Below are positions 46,126-59,287 of a stretch of 64,000 bases of DNA, in pieces. The DNA comes from Deuterostichococcus epilithicus. Lineage: Eukaryota; Chlorophyta; Trebouxiophyceae; Prasiolales; Stichococcaceae. The DNA is taken from positions 1,662,501 through 1,726,500 of the forward strand of contig JAVTLE010000005.1 of assembly GCA_033439295.1 (NCBI GenBank), read 5' to 3'. A model generated the notes under the pieces. That model worked only from the letters and a program-made list of their open reading frames with translations. It made no database searches and was not told the origin of the DNA. The position numbers and the translations under genes are program-made. How positions within the stretch are numbered: the stretch's first letter is position 1; each line of letters begins with the position of its first letter.

Positions 46126-49100
46126 ATGGAGTGTTCCAAGAATTGCGCCAGCTGCGATCAATCGTCGAGCAGGCTCTCACCTGGTCCGCCGCTGGAAAAT
46201 CGCCTCGTCCGCCGGCGTCGTGCATCGCTGCGGGATTCACTCGCAGCACCTGGGGATAGTTACGACTACAAGCTTTGTTCCTGAGCGCGGCAACCACGCA
46301 CGCAGGTCGATGACGCGGAGCTGCATTTCCTCATCCTGCACTTCCTGGCATCCGGACCGTGCCAGGCCACAGCCCAGGCGCTGGAGCAGGAGGCGGCGTC
46401 AAATGCATTGCTGCCGATGCGTACAGACTTTCGAGGTGATCGTGGAGCTGGGCGTTGCGGGTCGGGCTCGACACTTTCTGAGTACAGATGTGCCATCATT
46501 GAAGTTCGGATCCATGACTTGCTGTTGCTGGGCTTCATTCGCTCGGTAAGAAAGGATACAGATCGATCCTGCGTGAGGCTTGTGCAATCTCGGGCTACAG
46601 GTGGCAGCCATGAGCTGGGTTACAGCGCCCTGCGGCAGCGGTACGAGCATGTACCGCAGGCGGCTCTGGGCCAGCTGTTGCGGCAAGCACTGGCAAACAA
46701 AACGGCTGCCGAGCATCCCGGACTCACAAGCCTCTTGCATCAAGGTGGGATGGGTCTGTCAGCCCCTCAGTGAGCTCAATGCACTACCATCGTTGGTGTC
46801 TGCTGCCAGGCGTGGGCGCTCGCACGGATGCCACATGGCCGGTGGTTTTAACAGCCTCTTCTATTCGGCCAACAATCGGCCAAATAGACGCAGATGGTCT
46901 GAATTCATCACTCCCCGCTCAGGCTCCGCCAGTGTCGTGCCATCGGTGGCGGCGGCGCCGGCGCGGCTGTCGCTGCCGCCGTGGGTGCGGNCGCCGCNCC
47001 ACNCCCCGNCGCTGCNGCACAAGCTGGCGCTGCGGTCCACGGGTGGCGGCGCAGGGCTCCGCAGCGCGCGCCGGCTGCTGCCACCGCCGGATTATGCGCG
47101 CCACATGCAGCACCTGCAGTCCATGCGGGGCCACCAGTTCGCGGTGTACTGCATCTCCTTTGACAAAATCGGCCGTCACATCATCACCGGCTCAGACGAC
47201 ACGTTCGTCAAGGTGCGCACTTGCGACGTAGCCCTGCAATGTCGCGGGGGGGGNGCAGATGCATTGGAGCGGACTTCAAGATTTAGAACCCTGCGGGCTT
47301 GCAGCATGGGTTTCCAGCAACTTGTGACCGAACATGAAGGTCTCCTGCTTCTGACTGCAAGCAATCTGGTGAGCCATGCATCGGAAGCTGGCGAATTGAC
47401 TGACGTGCAGGTGTGGTCGGCAGAGACTGGGCTGCTGCGGTGCTCCTGCCGGGGCCACACCGCCGAGATCACAGACCTCAGCGTCAGTGCCGACAATGCC
47501 ATGTTTGCCTCGGCGTCCAACGACAGGACTGTGCGAGTATGGAGCCTCCAGGTGAGCACGATGCTGTCCATAAGGGCTCGAGCACGTCAATTTGTCGTTG
47601 ACTGCGCAGAACAGCAGGTGCTGGCGAGAAGGAATTGCCTTTGCACCAGCTGCGACTGCAGGCGCCGTTACATGATACCCCAAATGCGACGTCAGCGCAG
47701 GATACTGAGCCCCTCCTGCCTGGACAGGCGGGCGAGCTGGGCGAACCAAAGGGTCTGCTGGCCGGCCACACCAGCGTGGTCTCCTTTGTGGAGTTCTGCC
47801 CTACGTTGCCGTGGGCGCTGCTGTCCAGCTCCTTCGATGGCACCTGCCGCATCTGGAATGCCGCTGACGCCTCTGTGCCCGCCATAGTGCTCGAGGTGGG
47901 CGGCTGCCGAAACCCTCACTGACATGCGCAGCTCAACTGCCTATTTCGGTGCCAACCCTGATAACAAATGAGGATTGCAACATGTTGAATGCGTGTGTTG
48001 CGAGTGACACTTCATCATTCTTCCATTAACAGGCATCACCAGCGTTCGGGCCGACGCGTAACATCACGCGCTTGGGCCTGGGCCTACGCACGGCAACAGG
48101 CGGCGTGGCGGCACTGGGCAGCCGGCGGGGCGAGGCGCCCATCGAGATCGACCTGGAGAGCCAGCCGTCCGGCTCCGAAGAGGCCAACGTGAGCAGTTGT
48201 GTCATTCCCAACATTTAAGGGCGCTCTTCGGTTGCCTGTCAAATGATTGCTCTTGCGTAATTTTGACACAGCTGTGTACTGGCTTTTGTTTTTCCGAGGC
48301 TTGTGATAAGTAGTGATCTTGCGGACCCATTGCCAGTTGCACTTGCGCAGGAGCCGCCAGGCCTTCTGGTGTGCAGCTTCAGCCGCGACGGCAGCTACAT
48401 CGTTGCCGGCAGCAACGACTGCGCCACATATGTGTGGCATTGGGACCTGGCAGGCGCCGGTGTGTCCAGCGGCCAGGCGCCCAGGCGGCCCGCTGGGGGA
48501 GTGTACGGCCCTGACACCCTGGCGGGGTCTGGCGCTGCTGCCACTGCAGTGACCGAGGAGCAGCCAGATGCCCCGGCTCCGCCACTGCCGCCGCAGGCAG
48601 CCGTGGCGGACTCCGCGGCGTACGCTGCACAGGCACCGGCCAGAGCCAAGGCACCGCGGGATGCGACGGCAGCGGCAGCGGCAGCGGCAGCGACAGCTGC
48701 ATCGCCGGCAGATGATGGGTCTTCGCGGGCTGCAGAGCCTGCAGCAGCAGCCGGCGCGTTGGAGCCCTTACCCCCTCCTGCAGCAGTTGCCCCTGGGGGA
48801 GCCGATCCTGACGCTGCCGACCCCGCGCCGCTCAGTACACCAATAGATGGCAGAGAGGTGTCTGCGAAGGAGGCAGCACAGATCACAGCTGGCGCAGCAC
48901 TGCAGCCTTCGGGCGATGCCACTGCAGCTCCAGCAGCAGACCCCATGGATGTGGACGGTGCCGCTGCTGCACCTGAGGTGGCCTCACCACCAGCGTTGGG
49001 CTCGCCATCAGCAGCGGCTGCACAGCCTGCAGCACGGGTTGCGCAGCCCACGGAACCCGCGGTGTCCTCGCCGGCAGCGGCTCAGTCACAACGGGCGGCA

Positions 49101-52100
49101 GCAGCGCCATCGGGCAGTCCCGGTGTGGCACCACGGCAGTCGCCTGCGCTGGCGACAGCGCCAGCGCCAGCGACAGCGCCTGCGCCGCAGGCAGTAGCTT
49201 CGGCAGCCCTGCAGGCAGCAGCAGCAGCAGCGTCGTCCATGCCAAGGGCCATGCCCTCCGAGGCAGGTGACAGTGCCAGTGCATGGCCGGCACCCAGCGA
49301 GGTGTGCCGCTTGGAGGGGCACAAGAACGACGTGCTGCTGCTGCTCTTCTCGCCCGACAGCGAGGGCATCGCCACCGGCTCCAAGGATGGCTGCGTCCGG
49401 GTGCGTGCTGTGAGATATTCGCTTCTTCAGAACCTTGTCGGACTCGCACAACCCAGTTTAGCATGACCGGGCTACCTTGGGTACTGCTGACTGTGCAGGC
49501 AGATGCGCGGTGCAGCAGCTGCCTCAGGGCAACCAATGCCAGCATGTGACACGAAAGCAATCGATGCTGCATGTCCGTGCAGGTCTGGCGCAAAGAGCGG
49601 AAGCGGGGCAAGAAACCGGCGGCGTGGGCGCTGCGGCACACGCTGACCAGCCCGCCGCAGCCAGAGGAGCAGCCAGCACTCGCCCGCCGGCGGCGCGCCC
49701 CGCCCGTCCTGAAAGTCAACCAGATCGCCTGGACGTGCGACAGCGCACGGGTATTCTTGTGGCCTTTCGCCTAGCTGTGCTTCATGCTATATCTGTCTTG
49801 ACCAAGTCCGCCGCTGCTCCTCAAGGCGGTGAACCTCTGTCCGAACCAGACGCAGCATACCCTTCTAATCGTTCCGATGCACAGCAGACACGCCATTTTG
49901 CTCCACACGGCAGTCGAAAAGGAGCTCGTGCTCCGAACTCCGGAGGTAGTCCGACTGCGCATGCGATCCCTTGCGCAGGTGATCGCGGCGGTCACAGACA
50001 ACAGTCTGCGGGTGTGGGAGGCGCGGCGCGGGGCGGCGCAGCACACGCTCAACGGCCACACGGCGCATGCCTTCATCCTGGAGGGCCACCCCAGCGACGC
50101 GCGCGTGCTGATGAGCGCCGCCTACGACGGCCGCATCATGCTGTGGGATGTCGTCGCCGGCGCCCAGCTCGCCAGGTGCTGTGGGACAATAATGCTGCAG
50201 CAGCGCAGCTGCTCAAGGATGGACCTTGTCAACATTTGCTTGTCAATGAGGAGCAATGAGCAGCAGTAAGCTCGACCTTCCAAGAGTTCCCTCTTGCAGC
50301 GCACTTTCAAGGCAGGTCTTGTTGAACAGCATCGTCCTGCTGACGATGGTCCCCTCCTGGGTGTTTGCCATTCTCGGCGTACACGCCTTCAGCCATTGCA
50401 AGGTGCACTGTGAGCAGACGTGCTGCCAAACTTCAAAGGGGCCATGCCTGACGACGCTGCAGCAGGGACTGAGCACGATTCGCTGCTGCCGTGCTGCAGC
50501 TTCTCCACCCAGGACACCTGCCCGAGCGGCCGCCCCTGGGTGGACGCCATCCAGACGCTGGACGGGCACTTCTCCCCCGACGGCACCGCCCTGGCCGTCA
50601 CCGATGTCGCTGGGCAGCTCCACATCTACGGCCTCGGAGGCCACGACAACCTGCGGTGCGCACTCCTCTGCTGCTGCAACCCTCAGCGGGGTCATGCGAC
50701 GCAACGAGAGGCCATGCGCAGTCACAGTCCCGACGAGGATGCCGAGCTCTGAAACGGACTGAGACGCCAAGGAAGCGGCAACGGAGGACGAGTAGATGAG
50801 AAGATGAGTTCACACGCTGCCACACGTTTTGCTCCAGGCGGGCGCCGTATGACCAGTTCTACCTGCCGGAGCTGGATCGCATGCGGCTGGAGCAGGCCGA
50901 GGCGCTGCAGGACGCCCCGCCGCAGCTGCCCCTGCGCCCCGCCACGTATGCATCCCCTCCCACCCCGGTGCAGCAGCGCTTGGCCGTGTTGCCGCAGACT
51001 TGCCGTGATGCTGCAGTGGCTTTGGAGGCATGGCGTTGCTTCACTCGCTCCTGACACCTGCAGACTTGCGGCCGCCCCACACGGTCCTCTCAAAGGAACT
51101 GCCTCGCCTGCCGCGCTGAGTGGAGGCACCGCTGGCTGCCCACAGGGACCGGCTGTGCGACTCGCTGGGCGATGCGTACCCGGAGCCCTTTCAGACGGCA
51201 TACCAGTCGGGGCACACGGCGACGCTCGCTGCAGCAGACTGTCCGACCGGCGGCATGCGCCCAGGCATCCACCAGAACCCGCCCACCATCAGCGCCGCCG
51301 CCTGGCTGGCCCAGGTGCTGCTTTGCTGCTTCCGCCTTTTCGTGCCAGGATACGATGAGCAAGCTGTGCACGCGGCGGGCAGTGGGGGAATCTGAGCACC
51401 AACGGAGCAACCCCAAGATTTGAGCACCTCTCGCGAGCATTGCGACTGCCTCGGTCACGCTGACGACCTCGTGATCGGAAACGGCCGAGCACAGGAAAAC
51501 GGCGGCGGCGAGGCGGCCATACAGAGCGCCATCTTGCGGGCCCAGGAGCGCGCTCTGGCCGCCGAGCTGGCGGAGGCGCCGGCGCGGCCGTCCGCCGCCG
51601 TCGGCCCGCGGCGCGGCCGCGGCAACGAGGGCGCTGGCACCGACTCCGCCGGCCACCAGGTACAGACCGCCGAGGTTGCCACGCCTCTGAACGCAGGCCT
51701 CGGCCTGCGTTGCTTTCCTCATCATTTCCTGGTGCTCAGTGTTAAAGTCTTTTTTAAAGGACGAGTTACATCACGAGAGCATGCACTTATTTCGTCTGCG
51801 GCCAACGGCCAGCCTCTGCCATCCCGCTGTCGAGCTCCGTGTCTTCTGCATTTCAGGGGCCGCAGCAGGCGGGCCGGCGGGCGGCAGATGACCTCTTCGA
51901 GCTGCCAGACTTCTCCAGTGATGCTTCCGACTACGACCAGGTGAAGTTGTACCAGGCATGGCAGCGCATCAGATGCCAGGCTTGATTTCCCGTGTGGTTG
52001 GTGGCGGCAACCGTTTCAGCTTGCGGTGCTGCAGGAGCCGAACTGGTCCTGGGCCAGCATGGTGCTGCACCTCATTGCGGGGCACTGCGGTTTGTAGAAT

Positions 52101-55100
52101 CTGAGGTGTGTGTAGCATATTGGAATAAGTAAGAAAGTACTGCGTGCAGGGGGAGGACTGGCAGACGAGCGAGGAGGAGGCGGAGCTGGCAGTGCGGCGG
52201 CGTCGCACCTCGCAGCGCGCCCGCGAGGCGTCCGCGGCCCGCAACGCAGCAGCCCGCGAGCACCTCGACGCCAGGCACGCGTGCGGAGCACATCCTACCA
52301 CAAAGGCTCTCCCCATCTGGGTTCAGACTGCCTGTCGCTGCACCACCATGGAGCGTGCGGCTTGCCTCTTATGTGAAGCAAAAAGGCTGCTCTATGTCGG
52401 AGGGCGGTGCAAATTCAACTCGGGGACCTGTTGTGTTGCTGCAGCCTGAGCCTCGGCGATGATGCGCCGCGGCACACGCGCTCGGGGCGCATCCTGGAGG
52501 CCCCCGCGGCCGCGGCGGGCGTCAGCACCCGGCGCTCGGCGGCGGCATCGGCAGGTGCATCCGGCACTGCATGTCCTGTCACACGTCCTGGCGGGCAGCT
52601 GCTTTGCGATGCATCGGATAGCAATCGCAGGGGCCTCAACATGTGCAACGGGATAGAGCCTGCTGCTGCTGCTGCTGCTGCCGCTGCTGATGCTGCTGCA
52701 TTCTTGGCATGTTTTGAGGAGCCCCAAGGACGTGCAGCTGTTGTCCTGCGTAGTGTGTTTGCAGAATGCCGTCCAGTGCTCCTGAGAGCCTGACGCCCAT
52801 AGCTAATGCATGGCGTGCAGGCCCCTCATCAGGCACCGGCACTGGCCGCGGCAGCAGGAAGCGCACGCGCTCGCAGATGGGCAGCTACCGGGACAGCGAC
52901 CACGAATTGAGCAGCGAAGAGGAGGACTGGGAGGACGAGGACACAGCCGCCCAGGTCAGCCCAAGGTTTTCGGCTTTGAGAGTGCATCAGTAATGCTTAT
53001 GCAGGGTTGCTGAATGGGCGGCCGCCACAGCCGGACACGGGGTTTGATCTGCTCCTTGTTGCTCGACCATTGGAACCCACATCCCTCATCATCATCATCA
53101 GGCGGGGCGCCAGCCGGCCGCGAGCGGGAGGCGAGGCGGCAGCGTGGGCCTGGATTTGCTGGTTGTCTGCTGCCCGCCCCGTGACTCCCCAAGAGTTCAT
53201 GATGCGCCTTGGCAGGCGGAGCGACGCGCGGCCGAGCGGGAGGCGCGGCGGCAGCGCCGGGCGGAGGTGCGGGACCTGGAGCGCATCGCAGAGGCGGAGG
53301 AGGAGCGGCCGGCTGCCGCGCCGGTGGCACCCCGCCGCCACGTTGGCGGCGGCACCACTGCCCGCTCCGCGGCGCGCGCCACCGACGCACGCGGCTTCGA
53401 CAAGTACTCCTACCTCAAGGTTTGTGCAGAGTCTAGGGTCTATGAGCCCCCTGCAGTGTGTTGCACTGCACATTGGCGGTCCTTGGGTGGCCGTTCGTCT
53501 CCTTGCACCTCCTTACACCAACACAGCAGGCACCTTCACCCGCAACCGTCGTCCACACTCCACCCTGCATGCAGAGCTGATGCCGCCACCGGCAAGGCAG
53601 CAGGGCTGGGGAAGGACAGTCGTCAAGCACTGTCGTCCGGCTTGCGTTGAGGCTCGCGCTACACGCAGGTGGACAGGCAGCAGCCACTTCGTATTTTCTG
53701 CAGCTGGACTACAGGGGAACAGTGGTCGAGAACACCACTGCAACTCATGGAGCGCCTCGTATCGCTCACAGGTGGAGAGGCAGCAGCCCGGGGTGTACGT
53801 GCCGCAGCTGGACGATGCGGTGGTGTACCTGCGGGAGGGGCACGAGGTGTTCCTTGAGATGACACAGGACAAGCGGCCGCCGCCCTGGCAGACGCTCATC
53901 CCCTCCGAAGTGCGTAGCCTCCTGGATGGTACAACTTTGCTGTGACTCCAATGGAACGTGGATGCAATCAACCTGTGGCAGCAGCTGTGGCGCCTCTTCT
54001 TTGTATCTTTATAGGTGTAGCCCTGCAGAGGCCGCTGCCACCCTGACGGCTGCTCAAGCTGCTGAGCGCCTCCTGTCTGGGTCCTTTGCAGCGTTAACAT
54101 GCCGAAAGAGAGCCAGGGGCTACCCCAGCACCTGCTCTGTTCGGGTTTGAGGTCTAGTGAGGGTCTGTTCTGCCATGCCATCGCCTGACGACTTTCATAA
54201 CTGCATGATGCACAGACTACGCAGCGGCAGTGGCGCATGCGCCCAGCCGAGCCATGCACGGTCGCTGCCCTGGAGTACGTCATCAGCGACGAGGACAGCT
54301 CCACCGTCGCCAAGCTGCAGCTGCAGCTGACGGAGAAGGAGAACGAGCAGGAGCGCACGCCATTGGACGGGTGCACTGCCTCCACCCTTGCAGCCCTGAC
54401 ACGCTGCAAGCCTGACAGAGAAGGTGCTGAATCGGTCGATCGGGATGGGCTTTCAAAAAGGTTTAGAATGTTGAATCCTGACATATCGATTCTGACGAGT
54501 TGCAGGCGCGAGTTCGAGGTCACACTGCCCTCCCCGGGCCACGCGGAGTTCGTCGTGCCCCAGGCGCGCTTCGACGCCGCCATCGGTCGGGAGTGGGCGG
54601 CGCCCCAGCGCTGCCAGGTGCAGAGGCCAGTTCTGTGCTTGTGTATGTCTGCTTCATGTTGCCTGGATGCATCGCGGTCAGCTGGTGAGCTGCGCCCGGC
54701 CATTGGAAGGCTGCACCCAGCCGCCTGCACATATGGAATGCCAACAGGCTCGAAACAGTACCATCAGGCGAGAATTTGCGCGGCAGTCCCCCTGCCAGCT
54801 CGCTCTGGCCCGCTCCTTGCCAGCTTGCAGCCTCCAGCCGCTCATGAGGATGCTGCTTCGTGCTGTTCTGCAGCTGACCGCACGAAACCGATCGATGGAG
54901 CCGCAAAACCGGTGGCGCCTCACGCAGGCCGCGCTGCCTGCCGCAGGTGTGGTACCCCGACACCGGGGAGGCGAGCGGGCAGTGGTGGAAGGCGCAGATC
55001 ATCGTGGACAACAGGGAGCAGCAGGGCGTCGGCGTGCTGGCGGACCCCTGGGCGGCGGGCGGCCTGTGGGAGCGCTTCGAAGTCCAGTGGGACCCCGCCT

Positions 55101-58100
55101 CCGCGGTGCGCCCGGCTTGATTGCTGCAGACTCATTTTGGTTCGGATCAACATTCTGCTGAGGAAACTGACATCGGACTCTAAGGTGCATTTCCCATCAG
55201 ACGCATGTCGCAATTGCAAGCCGCTGAAAGCGCTGCGGAATGTCCACACTTCCCTCCAGAGTCTGTCATCAACCCGCCGTAGGGCGCCGCCGAGGCCAGC
55301 GAGCCGCAGGCGCTGGACCGGCAGAGCCCCTGGGAGCTGTTTGACGAGGGGTCTGCCGCGGCCGACGCGCTCGCAGAGCTGCCCGCCCTGCCGCCAGGCC
55401 TGGCCGCTCGCATGGCGGCGGCGACAGCTGACGCCATGAGCTACGAGGGGTACCAGCTGTTTGTGGATGCGCCGCCGCCCGGCTTCTCGCTGCCGCTGCC
55501 CGGCGGTGCGCCCTGACGCGGCGGTCGATCGATCTGCAGTCGGGAGCTGATGGCTTTCAGAAGGGGCTCTCGGGAGGGGGGGTAGTGCAAAGAGCCTGCC
55601 GCGTGCGTCCGTGGGATGCCTGCATGCACAGCGGCGCCTGGCGTTCTACTCAACAGAACGTAGTCTGCCGCCAACTGGTGCAGCTGCCGGGTAGCCCTGG
55701 CCGAGCGGTGCATTGTCCAGGCCTCATCTGCACCCTGCAGTACTGCACATGCTGACGCATGAATGTTGCGACACTTTTGCTGCAGGCCAGGGCCATGTGT
55801 TCTACAACCGTGCCGTACCGCTGCCGATGGGCCTGGCGGACATTGCCGCGCGCCTGTCCAACGACTTCTACCGGCAGCCCGCGGCGCTCGGGCATGACAT
55901 CGCGCTGCTGGCGCACAACGCCGCAATGTTCAACGACCCCGCCTCCGACGTCGTCCGCAACGCCGCCGGTGAGTCACCACCATGACCACGACTGATGCGT
56001 GGCTCATGCCCGCCTCCTGCTGCATCAGTAATGCCTGCTGTGGCACCTGCAGCCCGCAGAAGCGTGCAAGCGACGAGCTATTTCATGTGACGTGCAGCTG
56101 TCAAGTGTCCTGCTGTCATTTGCGGCGCCTGCAGTTGTCTCGACCTCGCCCCTGCCCGGTCTGCCGGTCTGCCCGGCTCTGCTGACTCCAACAGCAGCAG
56201 CGAAGCGATCTTTTCGTAGGTGAAGCACTCCAAGTTTAACTGAAGCAACCCCAAACTGAAGCAACAGATATTACTTGGTCGAAAGCACGGCTGCGGCTGC
56301 GCAGAGCTGGCGGAGGAGCTGACGGTACACCCTGCAGCTCCCTGATGGCCGCCTGTGCCCAGTTCGTTCTGACATCCTGTGCTGAGCCAGAAATCAGTCG
56401 GAACAGGCGGTGCTGCAGAGCTGGCAGAGGAACTGACGGCGCACTCGGAGGCATCTGAATCGACATCCACGCGGAATCATGCGGAATATCTTCAATGACA
56501 GCACGGCTGCGGTTTCCTGTAGAGCTGGCGGAGGAGCTGGCGGCACACCTGGAGGACCGGGAGCCGCCGCCGCGGCGGCAGCTGGCGCCGCGCCGCTCGC
56601 GGTCGCAGCGGGCCCGGGCGCCCGTCAGCGCCTCGCTGGTGCGCGCCGCACGCATGCCCACCCGAACGGCGCTGTGCTGGGGGAGCCGAGCGCAGCTGTG
56701 TGGCGCCTGCTCGGCGGAGCTTCCAGGGGCCCGCCGCTATGTGGGCTCCAGAGACTCCTGGGCAAAGCAGGGCTGTTGCGACTTTACACGCGCCAGCTGC
56801 AAGGGGAGGGGGGCCGGGTCCAGCGGCAGCGACCCTGAGCATCGCCCTGTCCTCCGTCTCGAAGTTCAATCAACGAACCCTCTTGCACGTGTGCAGCGAG
56901 CGACTCCGAGGAGGCTGCCCAGCAGGGCGGCGCGGCGGCGCGGACGGCGCGCCACAGCAGCCGCCTGCAGCAGCGGCAGGCGCTCGCATTCGAGGCGCCC
57001 ACCTCCTCAGACGGGGAGGCGCCGCGCGGCCAGCACCGCGGCGGTGCCGTCCCGCTGCCAGTGAGCACTTGGATGCCGACTGCTTCGCCAGCCATGCTGC
57101 CCGCTTGTCCTGACGTCTTGTGCGCATCCGACCTGCAGACGTCCACACCTCTGAAGACAAAGCACAAAGGTTGCACCGGCGGCCTGACCCGGAGCCTAGA
57201 TCTGAAGGTGTGGGGCAGGGGCACCGCGATGCATGCCTGACGTGGACCGCGACTGCGTTCGCGTGCAGGAGCGCTCGTCTCTGCGGGTGGCGGCCGCCCG
57301 CAGCCGCCTTGCTGACGGGCCCTGGCCCGGGCCACAGCGCGGCGCGGCGGCCTCGGACGGCAGCGGCGGCGGCGGCGGCAGCGGTGGCGCACCCTACAGC
57401 CTGCGGCACCGCGGCCCAGCGCCGCGGCACGCCAGTTTCCAGCAGCAGCAACAAAATGGCTTTGGCGACCATGAGCTGCGTGATGATGATGATGAGCTGA
57501 GGTTGCGAGCTGGTACAGCCCGCAGCCTCAGCCCCACCGCCAGCGGCAGCGAGGAGTCGGATGAGGAGTATGGCGGCGCAGGGCCTGGCGGCGATGGCGA
57601 AGGCGACGCTGGCGGCGGTGCAAAGGCGCGTGCAGAGGAGGACCCTCACACAGCTTACACCGCGAGCGGCCGTCGCATCACGCGGCCGCCATCGTATGCG
57701 GAAGACTGCTGGGACGAGTTCGAAGAGCAGCCCGACGAGCCGGCCAGGGGCCGCCGCCGCGATGGCGGCGCTGCCGAGCATGCCGGCGAGCGGCCCCGCG
57801 CCGCCGTCACCGCCAGCGGCCGCCGTGTCAACCGGCCTGCCACATATGCCGATTTCGCCGACGACGAGGACGACCTGGAAGACAATGAGCAGCAGCACCA
57901 GCAGAGGCAGCGGCCCCAGCCGCGGCCCCAGCAGCCCAGCAGCAGCAGGCCGAGCCGAGGCGGCGGCAGGCGGGGTGGCACCCCTGCTGAGCATGAGGCG
58001 GTTGCAGCAGCGGCGGACGGCAGCCAGGGCCACACCAGGAGTGGCCGCGCCGTCAAGCGTCCCAGGACGTATGCGGAAGATGAGGCCCCGGAGCAGGACG

Positions 58101-58489
58101 AGGGCGAGGATGCAAGTGACGACTGGCAGCATCAGCCTGGGTGGGGCTCATACGGCAGGCGGCGCACCGCCAACGGCGCAGCGGGGAACGCCGTGGGCCG
58201 CGCCGCCCGCAGCAGCCGGCGCCAGGGCTCCTACAGAGAGCTCGACTCGGCCGACGACGAGGCTGCTGATGCCGACGAGGCGTCTGAAGACAACCGTCTC
58301 GGCGGCGGTTGGCGGCGTGGCGCTGGCTTGCCGATCACGGCTCGCCTGCGGCTTGGTGGAGGCGCGGCGTCAGGGGCCGCCGGTGCATCCGACGTGCCGG
58401 ACGACGGCGCGGTAGGCGACAATGACGTGGCCAGAGCGCAGACTGCGAGCGGCCGGCCGCAACGGTTAAAGATCAAGCTGCGGCGGTAA
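46126..58489 (+). CDS. PHIP/BRWD-type WD40-cryptoTudor-bromodomain protein
   Basis: Human PHIP/BRWD proteins read modified histones and act as CUL4-DDB1 substrate receptors. The N-terminal LisH-like helix VDDAELHFLILHFLASGPC starts at 46306, then YSALRQRYEHVP. WD repeats follow near 47110, 47410, 47760, 48350, 49310, 49980 and 50560 (for example GHQFAVYCISFD, ASNDRTVRVWSL). An Ala/Pro-rich insert of roughly 260 residues (48520-49290) interrupts the propeller. Next come the FELPDFSSDASDYD acidic region, a basic coiled stretch (53210-53400), the PHIP crypto-Tudor (VPQLDDAVVYLREGHEVFLEM at 53788, WYPDTGEASGQWWKAQI at 54952, WERFEVQWDP, SPWELFD) and one bromodomain (PLPMGLADIAARLSNDFYR, HNAAMFNDPASD at 55915, last helix from 56521). 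The tail carries four T-x-SGR repeats. The true first exon is uncertain; 46126 is only the nearest plausible ATG. Ns at 46991-47017 and 47254. Confidence 0.87.
48520..49290 (+). other. Ala/Pro-rich low-complexity insert in the WD40 propeller
   Basis: This coding stretch of the PHIP/BRWD gene translates to long runs of Ala with Pro, Ser and Gly and few other residues. It lies between the repeat ending near TYVWHWDLAG and the next one starting EVCRLEGHKNDV, so it is a large disordered loop in the predicted propeller. Confidence 0.75.
56285..56560 (+). repeat. Three decayed tandem copies of an exon start (bromodomain last helix)
   Basis: An AG splice acceptor followed by AGCTGGC(G/A)GAGGA(G/A)CTG occurs at 56301, 56416 and 56519, about 105-115 bp apart. 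The third is the one that gives the expected bromodomain C helix (AELAEELAAHLED). The first two would read AELAEELTVHPA and AELAEELTAHSE and then meet stops, so they look like intronic relics. Copies 1 and 3 also share the upstream sequence GCACGGCTGCGG. Confidence 0.75.
57657..58489 (+). repeat. T-x-SGR-x3-RP protein repeat at the C-terminus of the PHIP/BRWD gene
   Basis: Three spaced copies read TASGRRITRPPSYAED (57657), TASGRRVNRPATYADF (57807) and TRSGRAVKRPRTYAED (58032), each followed by an acidic stretch. A fourth, shortened copy TASGRPQRLKIKLRR ends the protein. Spacing is about 150-225 bp for the first three and longer for the last. Confidence 0.85.
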
Positions 58490-59287
58490 AGTTGAACCAC
58501 ACTGTGTCTTCAAGTCTGGCACGGTCGAGTTGAGCTGTTCTTTGCAGCGGAACCCTTTTCAGCTCTTGATTCACCTAGAGGTCTGACACGTTTGTGAATT
58601 GAGCATACCCAGATGATGATTTCAGATGATGGTTCAGATGATTGTGTAGAATAGCAGAAACGAGACCCTGGTCGACGTTTGTCAGAGTGCCTGATGTCAC
58701 TGACTGTTCTCAGGTGACAGTCGGCTCAGCAGGCAGCAGGCAAGCCGGCGCAATGTATGTGCACGAATCGATTTCATCGGGGCAGACCAGCCCAGATCAC
58801 ACCTACCAGACGACAAAGCTAACATGTGCCCCTCAACACTGGGCCAACGCATAAGAAAACACCCTTTCCCGTGAAGGTCCAAAAACAAACCAAATGGTCA
58901 CTGGCCGCCTCGACTCTTCAGGGCGGCCAGCCCTGATGCAGCAAGAGTATGCTCCGTGTGACCCGCACTGCTGCAGCAATCTAAGCGTCCACATGGCAAA
59001 GACTACCGGGAATCGGAATGGGAAGCAGCACACCACACAGGAAGAGGGTTGCATGCAGCTGAGGCTTGCACACAGCTCTGCTAGACATCGCCGAATGACA
59101 CGCTGCAGGCGCCTGTCACTTGCTGCCTGGAGCTTTAGGCTGCGCCATTCGGCGCTGGCTGGCGCCCAGGGCCATAGCGCCAGCGCCCCTACGACGCACC
59201 CCTTGCTGCTGCCGTCAGCTGAACACAGAGCGGCTCGCCTTCCAGGTGCGGCGCCAGCCGCCGCCCGTGGCGCCGCAGGCGAGGGAA
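58490..59287. other. Convergent intergenic region, PHIP/BRWD / right-edge gene
   Basis: 798 bp between facing stop codons, with A/T-richer stretches near 58600. It should contain both 3' UTRs. I see no supported gene, repeat or RNA. Confidence 0.5.

Noticed and set aside
56870-58132. A 420-codon open frame on the minus strand
   Set aside because: It is opposite the C-terminal exon of the PHIP/BRWD gene, where the plus strand has clear protein repeats. The hydrophobic look is the mirror of acidic/Arg-rich codons.
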